From Roseospira visakhapatnamensis (GTDB lineage: Bacteria > Pseudomonadota > Alphaproteobacteria > Rhodospirillales > Rhodospirillaceae), in the NCBI RefSeq assembly GCF_014197915.1, contig NZ_JACIGK010000006.1, forward strand, positions 105,104-169,103: a stretch of 64,000 nt of DNA, read 5' to 3'. The position numbers were made by a program, and so were the translations under genes. The notes below the pieces were generated by a model, which was not told the DNA's origin, made no database searches, and was given only the letters and a program-made list of their open reading frames with translations. Positions 40,605 through 49,650 of this stretch are shown piece by piece (positions within the stretch are counted from its first letter, which is position 1; the number at the start of each line of letters is the position of its first letter).

Positions 40605-41666
40605 TCACAGCAGGTTGCGGGCCTGCAGGAACACGACGACGGAGTCGTAGACCTTCTGCGTCAGCTCGTTCCGGGTGGCCCAGTTGGCCCATTCCTGCTG
40701 GGCGATGGCGCGGAACTTCTTCCGCTCCTCGGGCGGCAGGTCGATGATCTCGATGTTCGGATCGGCGCGGGCCTCGGTCACGGCCTCGAGGTCGCGCGCC
40801 TTGAGCTTGAAGACCAGTTCATAGGCCAGGGAATCCGTGGCCGTCTCCAGGATGGCCTTCAGGTCGTCGGGCAGGTCGTCCCAGATGTCCTTGTTCAGGG
40901 ACACCGCCACCATGGGCAGCGAGTGGAAGCCCGGATAGCTGGGATACCGCGCGAAGCTGTGCAGGCCCTGGTCGTGGTTGGTGGAGAACACGGTGTAGTC
41001 GGCGGCGTCGATGACGCCCTTTTCCAGGCCGGTGTAGACCTCGGAGCCGGGCAGGTTCACCGGGGCCGCGCCGGCCTTGGAGAAGATGTCATAGACCATG
41101 CCCTCGGGGGCGCGCAGCTTCAGGCCCTCCAGGTCGGCGACCGAGCGGATCGGCTTCTTGGAGACAAACGCCTCCAGGCCGGTGGCGGCGGCGCCGATCA
41201 GGTGCACGTTGTAGGGCTCGACCAGCTCGTTATATAGCGCCTCGCCGCCGCCCTGCTGCATGTACTCCAGGAACTCCAGCGGGTCGCCCCAGGCGCCCAC
41301 CAGGTTGCCGAGCATGGAGAACGCCGGATTCAAGCCGGAGAAGTAGCTGGGATCCGTCAGGTGGCCCTGAAGGATGCCGGAGCCGACCGCGTCCAGCGTC
41401 TGGTTATGGGGGACCACCGCGCCGGTGGGCAGGATTTCGATGTGAATGCGGCCACCGGACATGGTGGCGACGTTCTCGGCCCAGGCCTGCTTGATCTTGA
41501 ACTGCGGCTCGCCGGCGGCCTCGGAGGTCTGGAAGGTCCATTCATACTCGGCCGCCTGGGCCGGGATCGCCAGCAGCAGCGCGCCGACGATGGCGCCACC
41601 AATCACCGTGCCGCCGAACAGCACGCCGGAGCCGGAGGGCATGGGGGGCAAGAGTCGAATGTTCAT
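40605..41666 (-). CDS. dctP: TRAP transporter substrate-binding protein, DctP type
   Basis: This 353-residue protein has a signal peptide (hydrophobic core GALLLAIPAQA, cleavage near residue 38) and the DctP/SiaP fold, with the substrate-anchoring arginine region LEGLKLRAPEG and the long hinge helix. It captures sugar acids or dicarboxylates in the periplasm and delivers them to DctQM. GGGAGAA precedes the ATG. It is the first transport gene after the GntR regulator. Confidence 0.9.
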   Translation of the reverse strand: MNIRLLPPMPSGSGVLFGGTVIGGAIVGALLLAIPAQAAEYEWTFQTSEAAGEPQFKIKQAWAENVATMSGGRIHIEILPTGAVVPHNQTLDAVGSGILQGHLTDPSYFSGLNPAFSMLGNLVGAWGDPLEFLEYMQQGGGEALYNELVEPYNVHLIGAAATGLEAFVSKKPIRSVADLEGLKLRAPEGMVYDIFSKAGAAPVNLPGSEVYTGLEKGVIDAADYTVFSTNHDQGLHSFARYPSYPGFHSLPMVAVSLNKDIWDDLPDDLKAILETATDSLAYELVFKLKARDLEAVTEARADPNIEIIDLPPEERKKFRAIAQQEWANWATRNELTQKVYDSVVVFLQARNLL

Positions 41667-41743
41667 GACATTCTCCCACGAGGGGTTGCAGGGAAACGGG
41701 GATCCGCATCCAGGTCCCGAGAGCGGGACCGGAGGCGGTCGGT

Positions 41744-42595
41744 TTACCCTCCGGGCCGGACGGTGCCGGGGGGCGTGCTCATCCAGGCATGGGCGAGCAA
41801 GTCGGGATCCGCGATGGCGTCGGGGTCCTCCAGGCCCAGATCCAGGCCGGTGCGGGTCATGACGCGGACGGCGGCGCGGAAGGCGGCTTCCGGCTGCCGC
41901 AGGCGGATGGACTCCATAAGGCGGCGATGACGGCCCAGGCTGTCGCGCAGCTCGTCCGCCGTGTCATTGGTCTTGCGGATGACGATCAGGATGGTCGGTC
42001 GCAGGATGTGCGCGAGCTGTGCCCAGACAAGATTGTGGGTGGCACGGTAGATGGCGGCGTGAAAGGCCACGTCGTGCTCGCTGAAGGCGCGCGGCAGCGT
42101 CGCCCCCAACGCGGTGTCCTCCAGCGTCCGCTCCATCCCCAGGAACTCGTCCTCGATGGCCATCAGGTCGCGGGCCGTCGCCCGTTCGGCGGCCAGGGCG
42201 GAGATGAACGGTTCGGTGGTGCGGCGGAACTCGAAGATCTGGCGCAGGATTTCCGGATTGGGCGCGGCGTAGTCCGCCATCCAGCGGGTCACCAGCGGAT
42301 CCAGGATGTTCCAGTCGCCGTACTCGCGCACCATCGTACCCTGGCCGGCATGGCGGCTGATGATGCCGAGCGCGGTCAGGCTTTGCAGGCCGGCGCGCAC
42401 GCTGGCGCGGCTGACGCAGAAGCGTTCCGCCAGCTCAAGTTCCTTGGGAAGCAGGGAGCCGGCCGGGTACTGGCCGGAGAACAGGGCGCGGGCCAGACTC
42501 TCGGCCACGCGGTTGCCCAGGTCCCGGGTGGTGCCGTGGGGGCCGGCGGGCAACGGAGGGGGACTGTTGTCCTGGGACGGAGCCGGGCGGGACAT
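41744..42595 (-). CDS. dgoR: GntR/FadR-family regulator, DgoR-like
   Basis: The ATG at 42595 gives 283 residues. The N-terminal winged helix (LELAERFCVSRASVRAGLQS, then GIISRHAGQGTMV) is followed by the helical FCD ligand-binding domain (SEHDVAFHAAIYRATHN, with the metal-binding histidines expected). In E. coli, DgoR represses the dgo operon and is released by D-galactonate. Position directly upstream of the dctPQM-dgoDAK genes supports the same role. The upstream inverted repeat at 42679-42708 is a candidate operator. Confidence 0.85.
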   Translation of the reverse strand: MSRPAPSQDNSPPPLPAGPHGTTRDLGNRVAESLARALFSGQYPAGSLLPKELELAERFCVSRASVRAGLQSLTALGIISRHAGQGTMVREYGDWNILDPLVTRWMADYAAPNPEILRQIFEFRRTTEPFISALAAERATARDLMAIEDEFLGMERTLEDTALGATLPRAFSEHDVAFHAAIYRATHNLVWAQLAHILRPTILIVIRKTNDTADELRDSLGRHRRLMESIRLRQPEAAFRAAVRVMTRTGLDLGLEDPDAIADPDLLAHAWMSTPPGTVRPGG

Positions 42596-42678
42596 GAGCG
42601 CGCCTGCCTTGTGAGCCTTGCCCCGGGGGCCGGGGTGTCGGTCTTGACCGTCCCTTGAGATGGACGAGTCCCCGATCA

Positions 42679-42716
42679 ATGTCGGAAACCCTACACCATG
42701 TCCGACATGAGATCAA
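42679..42716 (-). promoter_or_regulatory. Promoter and overlapping operator candidate for dgoR
   Basis: On the minus strand TTGATC (42716-42711), a 17-bp spacer, and TAGGGT (42693-42688) fit a sigma70 promoter. The spacer and -10 region lie within an 8-bp inverted repeat, ATGTCGGA at 42679-42686 and TCCGACAT at 42701-42708, 14 bp apart. A protein bound there would block RNA polymerase, as expected for autoregulated GntR repressors. The remainder of the 373-bp gap 42596-42968 holds only the downstream terminator of the ketoacyl synthase operon. Confidence 0.55.
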
Positions 42717-42871
42717 GAAATTCGTACTTGTATCGTGCCCTGGTCTATCTTAATCGGCGGTATGTACGCATAACGATGGCCGTGGTCGGGATGCACGGTA
42801 CCCTGAGCCGAGAGCGGCGGCGGGGTCTGGATCATCTGGGGGCTCTCCCAAGGGACCCTGGGGCTGGGCAC

Positions 42872-42909
42872 AAAAAAAAGACGGCGATGCGGTGCCGCGA
42901 TCGCCGTCT
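42872..42909 (-). terminator. Intrinsic terminator of the lpxD-acp-ketoacyl synthase operon
   Basis: On the minus strand GACGGCGAT (42909-42901 region) pairs with ATCGCCGTC (to 42880), and the stem is followed by eight T residues (complement of 42872-42879). It lies about 60 bp after the ketoacyl synthase stop and is one of the clearest terminators in the window. Confidence 0.85.
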
Positions 42910-42968
42910 GATCCGCGACCGACCCTGGGGGAGGGGCGCTCGCCGGACAACCGTCTCTCGATACGCCG

Positions 42969-44186
42969 TTACTCGGCTCGCCGGATGGCCAGCACGGCGT
43001 TGAGCCCCCCGAAGGCGAAGCTGTTGGACACAACCGTGCGAACATCGGCGACGCGCCTTTCGTCGACGACCACGTCCAATGGGCAGTCGGGATCCAGCTC
43101 GGTGACATTCAGGGTCGGGGCGATGGTCCCGCTGCGCACGGCATGGATCGCCGCCACCAGTTCCAGGCCCCCAGCCGCGCCCAGGGCATGGCCGGTGTAG
43201 GACTTGGTGGAGGTGACGGGAATGGCGCCGGCCCGGTCGCCGAACACGCTCCGGATCACGCGTGCCTCGGCGACGTCGTTGGCGGTGGTGGCCGTGCCGT
43301 GCGCGTTGATGTGATCCACGTCGTCGAGTCCCAGCCCGGCGTCGTCCAGACAGGCGCGCACGGCGCGCGCCGCGCCCTCCACCGATGGATTGACGATGTC
43401 GCCGGCGTCGGCGCTCATGCCGAAGCCGATCATCTCCGCCAGGATGGTGGCGCCCCGGGCCTGGGCGACTTCCCAGGGTTCGAGCACGAACACGCCCGCG
43501 CCCTCGCCGACCACCATGCCGGTGCGGTTCTTGTCGAAGGGCCGGCAGGTGTCGCGGGCCACCACCCGCAGCGCTTCCCAGGCCTTCAGGTTGCCGAAGT
43601 TGACCAGCGCATCGGTCCCGCCCACCACCGCGGCGTCCACGGTGCCGCCGCGCACCATGTGAAAGCCAAGGCCGATGGCGTGGTTGGCGGTGGCGCAGGC
43701 GCTGGTGACCGCGAACGACGGTCCCGTGATGCCGTGCACCATGGTCACGTGGCTGCACGCCGCGTTGCCCATGGCGCGGGGCACGGAGAAGGGATTGACA
43801 CGGTGCCGGCCATCCCGGAACAGGCGCACGAACCCGTCCTGCAAGGTGCAGATGCCGGCGCCGCCGGTGCCGATGATGCAGGCCGTGCGCTGGCTCAGGG
43901 CCGGATCGGCGCGGATGTCCAGGCCGGCCATGGCCACGGCTTCGTTGGCGGCCGCGAGGCCGAACTGGGAAAAGGGGTCGAGCATGGGCAGCCGGTCGCG
44001 CCCGAGCCGCGCGGCCGCATCGAATCCGCGCACCTGGCCGACCACCGGAATACCGCGCGGGACGTCGTCCAGACCTTCCACCGGCGCCAGCCCGCCGCGC
44101 CCCTCGTCCAGGGCCCGCGTGAAGGCGTCCGCGTCATGCCCGATGGCCGAGATGACGCCCATGCCGGTGATGGCGACCCGTCTCAT
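42969..44186 (-). CDS. Beta-ketoacyl-ACP synthase, KAS II (FabF) type
   Basis: This 405-residue condensing enzyme has the catalytic set C164 (TSACATANHA), H296 (INAHGTATTAND), K328 and H333 (TKSYTGHALGAAGG). It extends acyl chains on ACP with malonyl-ACP. It is not in the usual fabD-fabG-acpP-fabF cluster, but shares a transcript with its own acyl carrier protein and an LpxD paralogue, which suggests a dedicated chain for lipid A or a special lipid. It starts 84 bp after the ACP gene. Confidence 0.88.
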   Translation of the reverse strand: MRRVAITGMGVISAIGHDADAFTRALDEGRGGLAPVEGLDDVPRGIPVVGQVRGFDAAARLGRDRLPMLDPFSQFGLAAANEAVAMAGLDIRADPALSQRTACIIGTGGAGICTLQDGFVRLFRDGRHRVNPFSVPRAMGNAACSHVTMVHGITGPSFAVTSACATANHAIGLGFHMVRGGTVDAAVVGGTDALVNFGNLKAWEALRVVARDTCRPFDKNRTGMVVGEGAGVFVLEPWEVAQARGATILAEMIGFGMSADAGDIVNPSVEGAARAVRACLDDAGLGLDDVDHINAHGTATTANDVAEARVIRSVFGDRAGAIPVTSTKSYTGHALGAAGGLELVAAIHAVRSGTIAPTLNVTELDPDCPLDVVVDERRVADVRTVVSNSFAFGGLNAVLAIRRAE

Positions 44187-44270
44187 GATCTGTTGTCCTC
44201 AAGCGCACACAAATCCATCCGGACCCCCAGGGTGTCTCCCGGCCGGTCCGGCGTCGCGCGGGCGCGCGAC

Positions 44271-44525
44271 TCAGCCCTGCTGTTTGGTGATCTCGGTCCG
44301 CACGGCGTCGATGATGTCGCCCAGGGTTTCGAAATCACTGTCCATGGTGTTCGCGTTGTAGGGGATCTCGATGTCGAACTCTTCCTCAACCGCGAAGACG
44401 ATTTCGACAAAATCGAGAGAGGAGATTTCAAGATCCTTGATGTTGGCGTCACGGCTCAGGCGTTCCCGCTCCAAACCTGTTTTCTCGACGACAATATCGA
44501 ACAGTTTGTCTTCCAGAGTGCTCAT
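44271..44525 (-). CDS. Acyl carrier protein
   Basis: The ATG at 44525 gives 84 residues. The phosphopantetheine serine is S36 in EISSLDFVEIVF, where the usual DSL is SSL. The four-helix acidic pattern is clear (LEDKLFDIVVEKTGL, then FAVEEEFDIEIP). It differs from housekeeping AcpP and resembles specialised ACPs such as AcpXL or NodF in having its own condensing enzyme nearby. It lies 41 bp after lpxD. Confidence 0.9.
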   Translation of the reverse strand: MSTLEDKLFDIVVEKTGLERERLSRDANIKDLEISSLDFVEIVFAVEEEFDIEIPYNANTMDSDFETLGDIIDAVRTEITKQQG

Positions 44526-44566
44526 GGTCTTCCGCCGTTGTTTGACCCCGGCCCCGCCGGGGCAGG

Positions 44567-45667
44567 TCACGCAGATCCAGACTCGCGGGGGTCGAGGGTC
44601 TTGACCGCCGCCTTGAGGGTTCGCACGTCGCGAAACAGGGCCTTGAGGCGCCGCGTCATCATCCAGGTCTCGAACGCCTGTTCGCGCTCAATCGCCGGCG
44701 TGCCGGCATAGACGGCGCGGCCCTGGAGGTCGGTCCCGACTCCGCCGCCGGCGGCGACGACCGCGTCGTCCCCGATGGAGACATGGTCGGCGACCCCCAC
44801 CTGTCCGGCCAGCACCACCCGGTCGCCGACGACGGCGCTGCCAGCGATGCCCACCTGGCCACACAGCATGCAGTGGGACCCGACCCGGACGTTATGGCCG
44901 ATCAGGACCAGATCGTCGATCTTCGTATGGTCGCCGACGCGCGTGTCGGTCAGCGTGCCTCGATCGATGCAGGCGCAGGCGCCGACCTCGACGTGATCGC
45001 CCAGGGTCACCGCGCCAAGGGAGTGCACGCGCATCAGGCCGACGTTGGTGGCCTGGACCCGGCCGGTCTCCTTGGCGGTTTCCACGCTGCCCTTCTCGGG
45101 GGTGACGAAGCTGAAGCCGTCGGCGCCGATGCTGGCGTTGTGGTGGATGATGACGCGGGCCCCGAGGGTACAGCCGCCGCCGATGCGCGCGCCGGCATGG
45201 ATCAGGCTGTGCGGGCCGATGCTGGCCCGTGCGCCGACGCTGACATGGGAACACAGGACGGTGTGATCGCCGATCCGGGCGCCGGCCGCCACGTGAACGA
45301 AGGGACCGATGGCCACGTCCTCGCCCAGGGTGACGTCATCCTCGATCACGGCGCTGGGATGGACACCCGGCGGTACGCCCGGCGTCGCGGCGAAGGCGCC
45401 TGTCACCTGGGCCATGGCCACACGCGGCCGGCCGACGGCGAGGACCGCGTCGACGGCTCCGTGGGGCACGGCGTCCACCGCGTCCCGGTGCACCACCGCC
45501 ACCCGCGCCGCGCAGGTCGCCAGCAGCGGCACGAGCGCCGGGTCCATGGCCACGGCGACATCGTCGGGGGCCGTTGCCTCCGCCGGATGGCGGGGCCGGC
45601 CCGCCGGTGCCGCGCCGGTTCCGTGAAGATCGGCCTGCAACAGGTCGGCCAGGGCGGCAGCGTTCAT
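44567..45667 (-). CDS. lpxD: UDP-3-O-acylglucosamine N-acyltransferase (LpxD) family
   Basis: The ATG at 45667 gives 366 residues. The N-terminal uridine-binding domain (1-100) is degenerate, and residues 100-330 are left-handed beta-helix hexapeptide repeats (for example [18 protein letters not shown]). The signature IGADGFSFV at 180-188 and the catalytic histidine region LIGHNV (H258) are typical of LpxD. LpxD puts a 3-hydroxyacyl chain on UDP-3-O-acyl-glucosamine in lipid A synthesis. Here fabZ, lpxA and lpxB are absent and an ACP and ketoacyl synthase follow instead, so this is probably a second copy. Confidence 0.85.
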   Translation of the reverse strand: MNAAALADLLQADLHGTGAAPAGRPRHPAEATAPDDVAVAMDPALVPLLATCAARVAVVHRDAVDAVPHGAVDAVLAVGRPRVAMAQVTGAFAATPGVPPGVHPSAVIEDDVTLGEDVAIGPFVHVAAGARIGDHTVLCSHVSVGARASIGPHSLIHAGARIGGGCTLGARVIIHHNASIGADGFSFVTPEKGSVETAKETGRVQATNVGLMRVHSLGAVTLGDHVEVGACACIDRGTLTDTRVGDHTKIDDLVLIGHNVRVGSHCMLCGQVGIAGSAVVGDRVVLAGQVGVADHVSIGDDAVVAAGGGVGTDLQGRAVYAGTPAIEREQAFETWMMTRRLKALFRDVRTLKAAVKTLDPRESGSA

Positions 45668-46221
45668 GGGCGGGGTCCGGTTGGGGAAGGCCACGCGAGG
45701 GGTGTCCTCCTGAAGGGGGATCCGAAGGGCGGGGGTCGCCGTTTCGGACCATGCGCGCTCAAGATCAGAGCGGTGGAGCGGAGTGGGCGCGGCGCACGTC
45801 TTCACGCGGGCGCGCGGCTGAGCTTAGTGGCTCGCCGGAGCCGTGACAATCCCGACGCCCCGCCACGACACCGGGCTCAGGTCAGCCGTCGGCGAGGTCC
45901 CTGGAGATGAAGATCCGTCTGGTGCTTCGCACCTTCGGGACGACGCGACCTCAAAACAGGCAACCCTCATCCTGAGGACCTGAGTGGCGCGAGGGATATC
46001 CCTTGAGACACGGACCCGTGGTCGGTGTTCCCCTGACCCCGTTGCCGTGTCCCCCGAACGATGCCTTCCACAGAGACCAGGGGACCGACGCCGACACCAC
46101 ACCCGCGACCAGCGAGCGACACGCCGGGGGCTCTCGATCGACGGTCCCGGGGCGTCGCCGCTCCGTCCGACACGCGCGCTTGCGTCAGGACGGCCGGAGG
46201 CCGCCGCGCGGGACCGGCGCC
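45668..46221. other. Intergenic region, 554 bp, with degenerate palindromic repeat
   Basis: No gene is supported. The region should hold the lpxD promoter and the end of the atp operon. At 45964-46014 the sequence (CCCTCATCCTGAGGACC, then GCGCGAGGG and TTGAGACACGG) resembles a degenerate copy of the alphaproteobacterial palindromic element that begins CCTCATCCTGAGG. A small perfect hairpin GGTGC-ttc-GCACC lies at 45921-45933. No clear terminator for atpF was seen. Confidence 0.4.
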
Positions 46222-46770
46222 TCAGTGCAGGCGGTTGGGAAGATCGCTGATGGCGGCATCCACCATGGCGGTCTGGCGTCGGTCATCCATGGCCTCGCCG
46301 ATCACTTGCCGGGCGGCGGCGACGGCGATGTCCACGACCTCGCCCCGCACCTCGCGCATGGCCTGGGCCTCGGCCTGGGCGATGCGTTCGTCGGCCTGGG
46401 CCTCCCGCCGCTTGATGGTGGCTTCGAGGTTCACCTCGGCCTCCTTGCGCTGGCGCTCTGCCTCGACGCGGGCGTGCTTGATGATGTCGTCGGCGGTCTT
46501 CAGCGCCTGCTTCTGCTTCTGCTCGTAATCGGCCAGCAGGGCCTGGGCCTCCTCGCGCAAGGCACGGGCGTCGTCCAGGTCCTTGCGGATACGCTGGGCG
46601 CGCTGGTCAAGGGCCCCCACGACCCGACGCCATGTCTTCAGCACCACGAAGGCGACGACCACCAGAAACGAGACGGCCACCCAGGTTTCCGGCTGGGCCC
46701 ACATGTCTCCGGCGTGATCGGCGGCATGAGACGCCTCGGCGGCGGTCTCGGCGGCAAGGGCTTCGAACAT
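46222..46770 (-). CDS. atpF: ATP synthase subunit b
   Basis: This 182-residue protein has one N-terminal transmembrane helix ([18 protein letters not shown] at about 29-46) and a long charged coiled coil, typical of the Fo stator b subunit. It is last in the Fo operon. Its start overlaps nothing: the b' stop is at 46772, one base away. The alphaproteobacterial b and b' heterodimer replaces the b2 homodimer of E. coli. Confidence 0.93.
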   Translation of the reverse strand: MFEALAAETAAEASHAADHAGDMWAQPETWVAVSFLVVVAFVVLKTWRRVVGALDQRAQRIRKDLDDARALREEAQALLADYEQKQKQALKTADDIIKHARVEAERQRKEAEVNLEATIKRREAQADERIAQAEAQAMREVRGEVVDIAVAAARQVIGEAMDDRRQTAMVDAAISDLPNRLH

Positions 46771-46771
46771 G

Positions 46772-47263
46772 TCAGCGGGCCTCCCGCATCACGGCATCCA
46801 CCGACGCCTGGGCCTTTGTGGACCCGACGGCGTCGCCCATCAGCTTGTCTGAGAGCGCGACCACGACGTCGCACGCGGCCTCGCGCGCGCCTTCAAGAGC
46901 CTGCGACCGGGCGGCGGCGATCCGCGCCTCGCCCTCCTCGATGCGCCGCGACAGCGCCTCGCTCACCTCGCGCCGCCGGGCCTCGGTGGCCTGCGCCACG
47001 GTTTCCTGGGTTTCCTTCAGGATGGCCTGAGCCTGACCGCGCGCCTCGGCCAGCGCCTTTTCGTAGGCTTCGATGGCCGCGTTGGTCCGCGCCTTGAACT
47101 CGTCGGCGCGACGGATGTCCTCCCGGACGGTCCGTTCCCGGTCCTCGATCACCTCGCCCAGGCGCGGAATCACCATCCGCGTCAGGTAGCGATAGAGCAG
47201 GACGAAAAACACGATCAGCCAGAAAAGCTGGGACGTGAAGCTCGTCGGGTCAAACTGCGGCAT
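46772..47263 (-). CDS. atpG: ATP synthase subunit b'
   Basis: The ATG at 47263 gives 163 residues. The transmembrane helix is at about 11-30 (LFWLIVFFVLLYRYLTRM), followed by a charged helix with IPRLGEVIEDRERTV, the b' pattern of photosynthetic bacteria and alphaproteobacteria. It forms the peripheral stalk with b. It starts 428 bp after atpE, an unusually long gap for this operon. Confidence 0.92.
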   Translation of the reverse strand: MPQFDPTSFTSQLFWLIVFFVLLYRYLTRMVIPRLGEVIEDRERTVREDIRRADEFKARTNAAIEAYEKALAEARGQAQAILKETQETVAQATEARRREVSEALSRRIEEGEARIAAARSQALEGAREAACDVVVALSDKLMGDAVGSTKAQASVDAVMREAR

Positions 47264-47691
47264 CCTGAACGGCTCCCGATCTCGGCGCCGGTGTCGCCCC
47301 ATGCCTCCATGGGCGCGACCGGCCTGGCCGGCTTTGGTCTCGCGTATCCGACCCGTCGGGCCGGTGTCTTTCGGGTCGCGTCATGACCCTGACGTTCCTG
47401 GCGCCGATGGCCGGGAAAAACCCCAGCCCATCGGCGCCCGCTGTCGGGCTCCACCGGTGCCCTCAGTCAGGTCCACGCCAAGGAACGGCGTCACGCGCGG
47501 TCGGTTTCGGACCGAGTCCCGCGCCGTGACGGCCCGGCCCCGTCTGCCACGACGCCCCCTGACCCATCCGAACTCCGGCTGGAGAGATCGGACGGCGGTG
47601 TCGCCTCGCCGACGGGGGCTTGGGTGACGGCCCCGGAGCTTTTGGCCCCCCAACCGACGTCGGGCGACACGGTCCGAGGGCCATCGGCGCC
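47264..47691. other. Long gap with hairpin inside the atp operon
   Basis: This 428-bp stretch between atpE and the b' gene has no supported gene. It contains a perfect 11-bp inverted repeat (GGCGCCGATGG at 47400-47410, CCATCGGCGCC at 47428-47438) with a 17-nt loop. A third copy of CCATCGGCGCC lies at 47681-47691, directly after the atpE stop. Pairing with either copy could end or process the transcript after atpE and raise c-subunit output relative to b and b'. Confidence 0.5.
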
Positions 47692-47916
47692 TTAGCTGAA
47701 CAGGACGATCAGCGCGACCACCAGGGCGAACAGGGCGATGGCCTCGGTCACGGCGAAGCCGATCCAGCCATACAGCTCCACGTTTGCCTTGGCGGCCGGG
47801 TTGCGGCCGACGGTGGCGATCAGATTGGACCAGATGTTGCCCACGCCAATACCGGACCCAATCATGCCAATGGCGGCCAGACCGGCACCAATCATCTTCG
47901 CGGCTTCAGCTTCCAT
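47692..47916 (-). CDS. atpE: ATP synthase subunit c
   Basis: The ATG at 47916 gives 74 residues; an ATG at 47925 is too close to AAGGGAA. It forms two transmembrane helices with a loop (VGRNPAAK), and the proton-carrying acid is the Glu of AVTEAIALFALV in helix two. Subunit c forms the rotor ring in 9-15 copies, so it needs higher expression than its neighbours. Confidence 0.95.
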   Translation of the reverse strand: MEAEAAKMIGAGLAAIGMIGSGIGVGNIWSNLIATVGRNPAAKANVELYGWIGFAVTEAIALFALVVALIVLFS

Positions 47917-48055
47917 GGTACCCATTTCCCTTGGTTGAGGACGATACAGTGGTGTTCGGTGGTCGCCGGCCCCGCCACGGTGGCGATCGGCGAACCCAGG
48001 AGTGGGACGAGTCGGCCCGGCGGCTCCGGGTGCCGCCGCGACCACATCCCCCATT

Positions 48056-48781
48056 CTAGTGCATGTGAATGGCGTCGTTCAGGTAGATGCAGGTCAGGAT
48101 CGTGAACACATAGGCCTGCAGGGCGGCGATGAAGAACTCCAGCACCGTGATGCCGATCACCGCCGCCAGCGGCACGACGCCGGCGACCAGACCGAGGGCC
48201 ACCACGAACCCGGCCAGCACCTTCAGCATGATGTGGCCGACCGTCATGTTGGCGAACAGTCGGACCGACAGGCTGAAGGGACGCGACAGGTAGGAGATCA
48301 CCTCGATGGGGATCAGGATCGGCGCGGTAAGGATCGGCGCGCCCTTCGGAAAGAACATCCGCAGGTAGCCGAGGCCGTGACGCGAGAACCCGATGACCGT
48401 GACGGCGCCAAAGATGAACAGGGCAAGGGCACCGGTCACGAGGATGTGCGAGGTGTACGTGAAGTTGCCGGGCACCATGCCCAACATGTTGCCGAAGAAG
48501 ACAAACAGGAACAACGTGAAGATGAAGGGGAAATACTGCATCCCCTCTCGTCCCACGTTATCCTTCACCATGTTGGCCACGAACTCGTAGAACAGCTCCG
48601 CCACCGATTGCAGCCGGCCCGGGACCAGGGCGAGGCGCCGCGTGCCGACGTAGAAGATAGCCGAGGAAACGGCGACGGCGAACGCCATGGCCAAGGCGGA
48701 GTTGGTGAACGAAAGATCGACGATTCCCACGTTGATGGGCACGATCGGCTCGATCTCGAACTGCTGGACCGGACTCGCCAC
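48056..48781 (-). CDS. atpB: ATP synthase subunit a
   Basis: This 241-residue protein starts at a GTG with GGGAAACG before it. It has five to six transmembrane helices and the essential arginine in PFSLSVRLFANMTVGH, facing the c ring, with the conserved GH and ELF-type residues (AVAELFYEF). It provides the proton half-channels of Fo. Confidence 0.95.
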   Translation of the reverse strand: MASPVQQFEIEPIVPINVGIVDLSFTNSALAMAFAVAVSSAIFYVGTRRLALVPGRLQSVAELFYEFVANMVKDNVGREGMQYFPFIFTLFLFVFFGNMLGMVPGNFTYTSHILVTGALALFIFGAVTVIGFSRHGLGYLRMFFPKGAPILTAPILIPIEVISYLSRPFSLSVRLFANMTVGHIMLKVLAGFVVALGLVAGVVPLAAVIGITVLEFFIAALQAYVFTILTCIYLNDAIHMH

Positions 48782-48878
48782 GGCTTCGTTTCCCTACCCG
48801 TCTGTACCCGTCTGTGGTTTTCCAGCGGCCCGGCCCCGGGTGGGAGCGGCCCGCGCCCGAGACCGAGGTCCCGGTGTC

Positions 48879-49271
48879 TCATTCGGTGTGCCGCTCCGCC
48901 TCCGGCCCGTCGGACCCGGCGTCGCGGCGCCGCTTCTCGTCGATGGCACGACCCAGGCCCACGCCGTCATCAAGGCCCTTGACGACCCGATAGACGTTGC
49001 TGACGCCAGCGGCCGCCCCGAGGAACAAAAGCACCACCATCATCAGGGGTGCCGTTCCGAACCAGACGTCGAGCGCGTATCCCAGACCAGCGCCGACGGC
49101 CACCGTGACCACCATCTCGACACTGATCCGCATCCCCAGGCCGATCCCCGACGGCCCGGACCCCGCCGCGTCGGTTGCGTCGGGTTGGTCGGGCACGCCA
49201 TGCCGCGCCTTGGCGGCCGTGATGCGGGCCGTCAGGTCGGACACGTCGGGGCGTCGGTCACGGTCGGACAT
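48879..49271 (-). CDS. atpI: AtpI-like assembly protein
   Basis: The ATG at 49271 gives 130 residues, with a charged N-terminal tail, two transmembrane helices (VVTVAVGAGLGYALDVWFG and VVLLFLGAAAGVSNVYR) and a charged C-terminus. AtpI aids c-ring assembly or magnesium supply and is the usual first gene of the Fo operon. The promoter 49361-49389 lies 90 bp upstream. Confidence 0.88.
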   Translation of the reverse strand: MSDRDRRPDVSDLTARITAAKARHGVPDQPDATDAAGSGPSGIGLGMRISVEMVVTVAVGAGLGYALDVWFGTAPLMMVVLLFLGAAAGVSNVYRVVKGLDDGVGLGRAIDEKRRRDAGSDGPEAERHTE

Positions 49272-49360
49272 GGCCTCGGACCGCCAAAAAAAGCCTCGTT
49301 CGCACACCCCCGCCGGGCCGTCGCGCCGAAGGAACACGCGGCCGGGTGGAAAGCGCGGGC

Positions 49361-49389
49361 ACCATAGTGAGTGCGCCATACCCTGTCAA
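49361..49389 (-). promoter_or_regulatory. Sigma70 promoter of the atp operon
   Basis: Read on the minus strand, TTGACA (49389-49384), exactly 17 bp, then TATGGT (49366-49361) gives a near-consensus promoter 90 bp before the atpI start codon. The rest of the 379-bp gap 49272-49650 carries the pfp promoter on the other strand; no consensus was found for it. Confidence 0.75.
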
Positions 49390-49650
49390 GCGCGCCTCCC
49401 GTGCCGGTCTGGCGCGCGTCCGGCTGCCACCGATGGGACCCAGAGCGGCATCGTCCCGCGTTCCACAGTCCTCGGGTCCGGTTCCCGTGGTCAACCCAGG
49501 GGCGAGGCGAGGTGCTGTTGGGTCGAACGAGTGGGCGGATCGGTTGCGCATTGGGCGGCGGCGGAGCAGGATGGGGTCGACCGGCCGGATGCCGCCCTAT
49601 CCCGAGCGATGCCGGCCCATCAAGAGGATCATAAGGAGAGGAGGTAGGCC

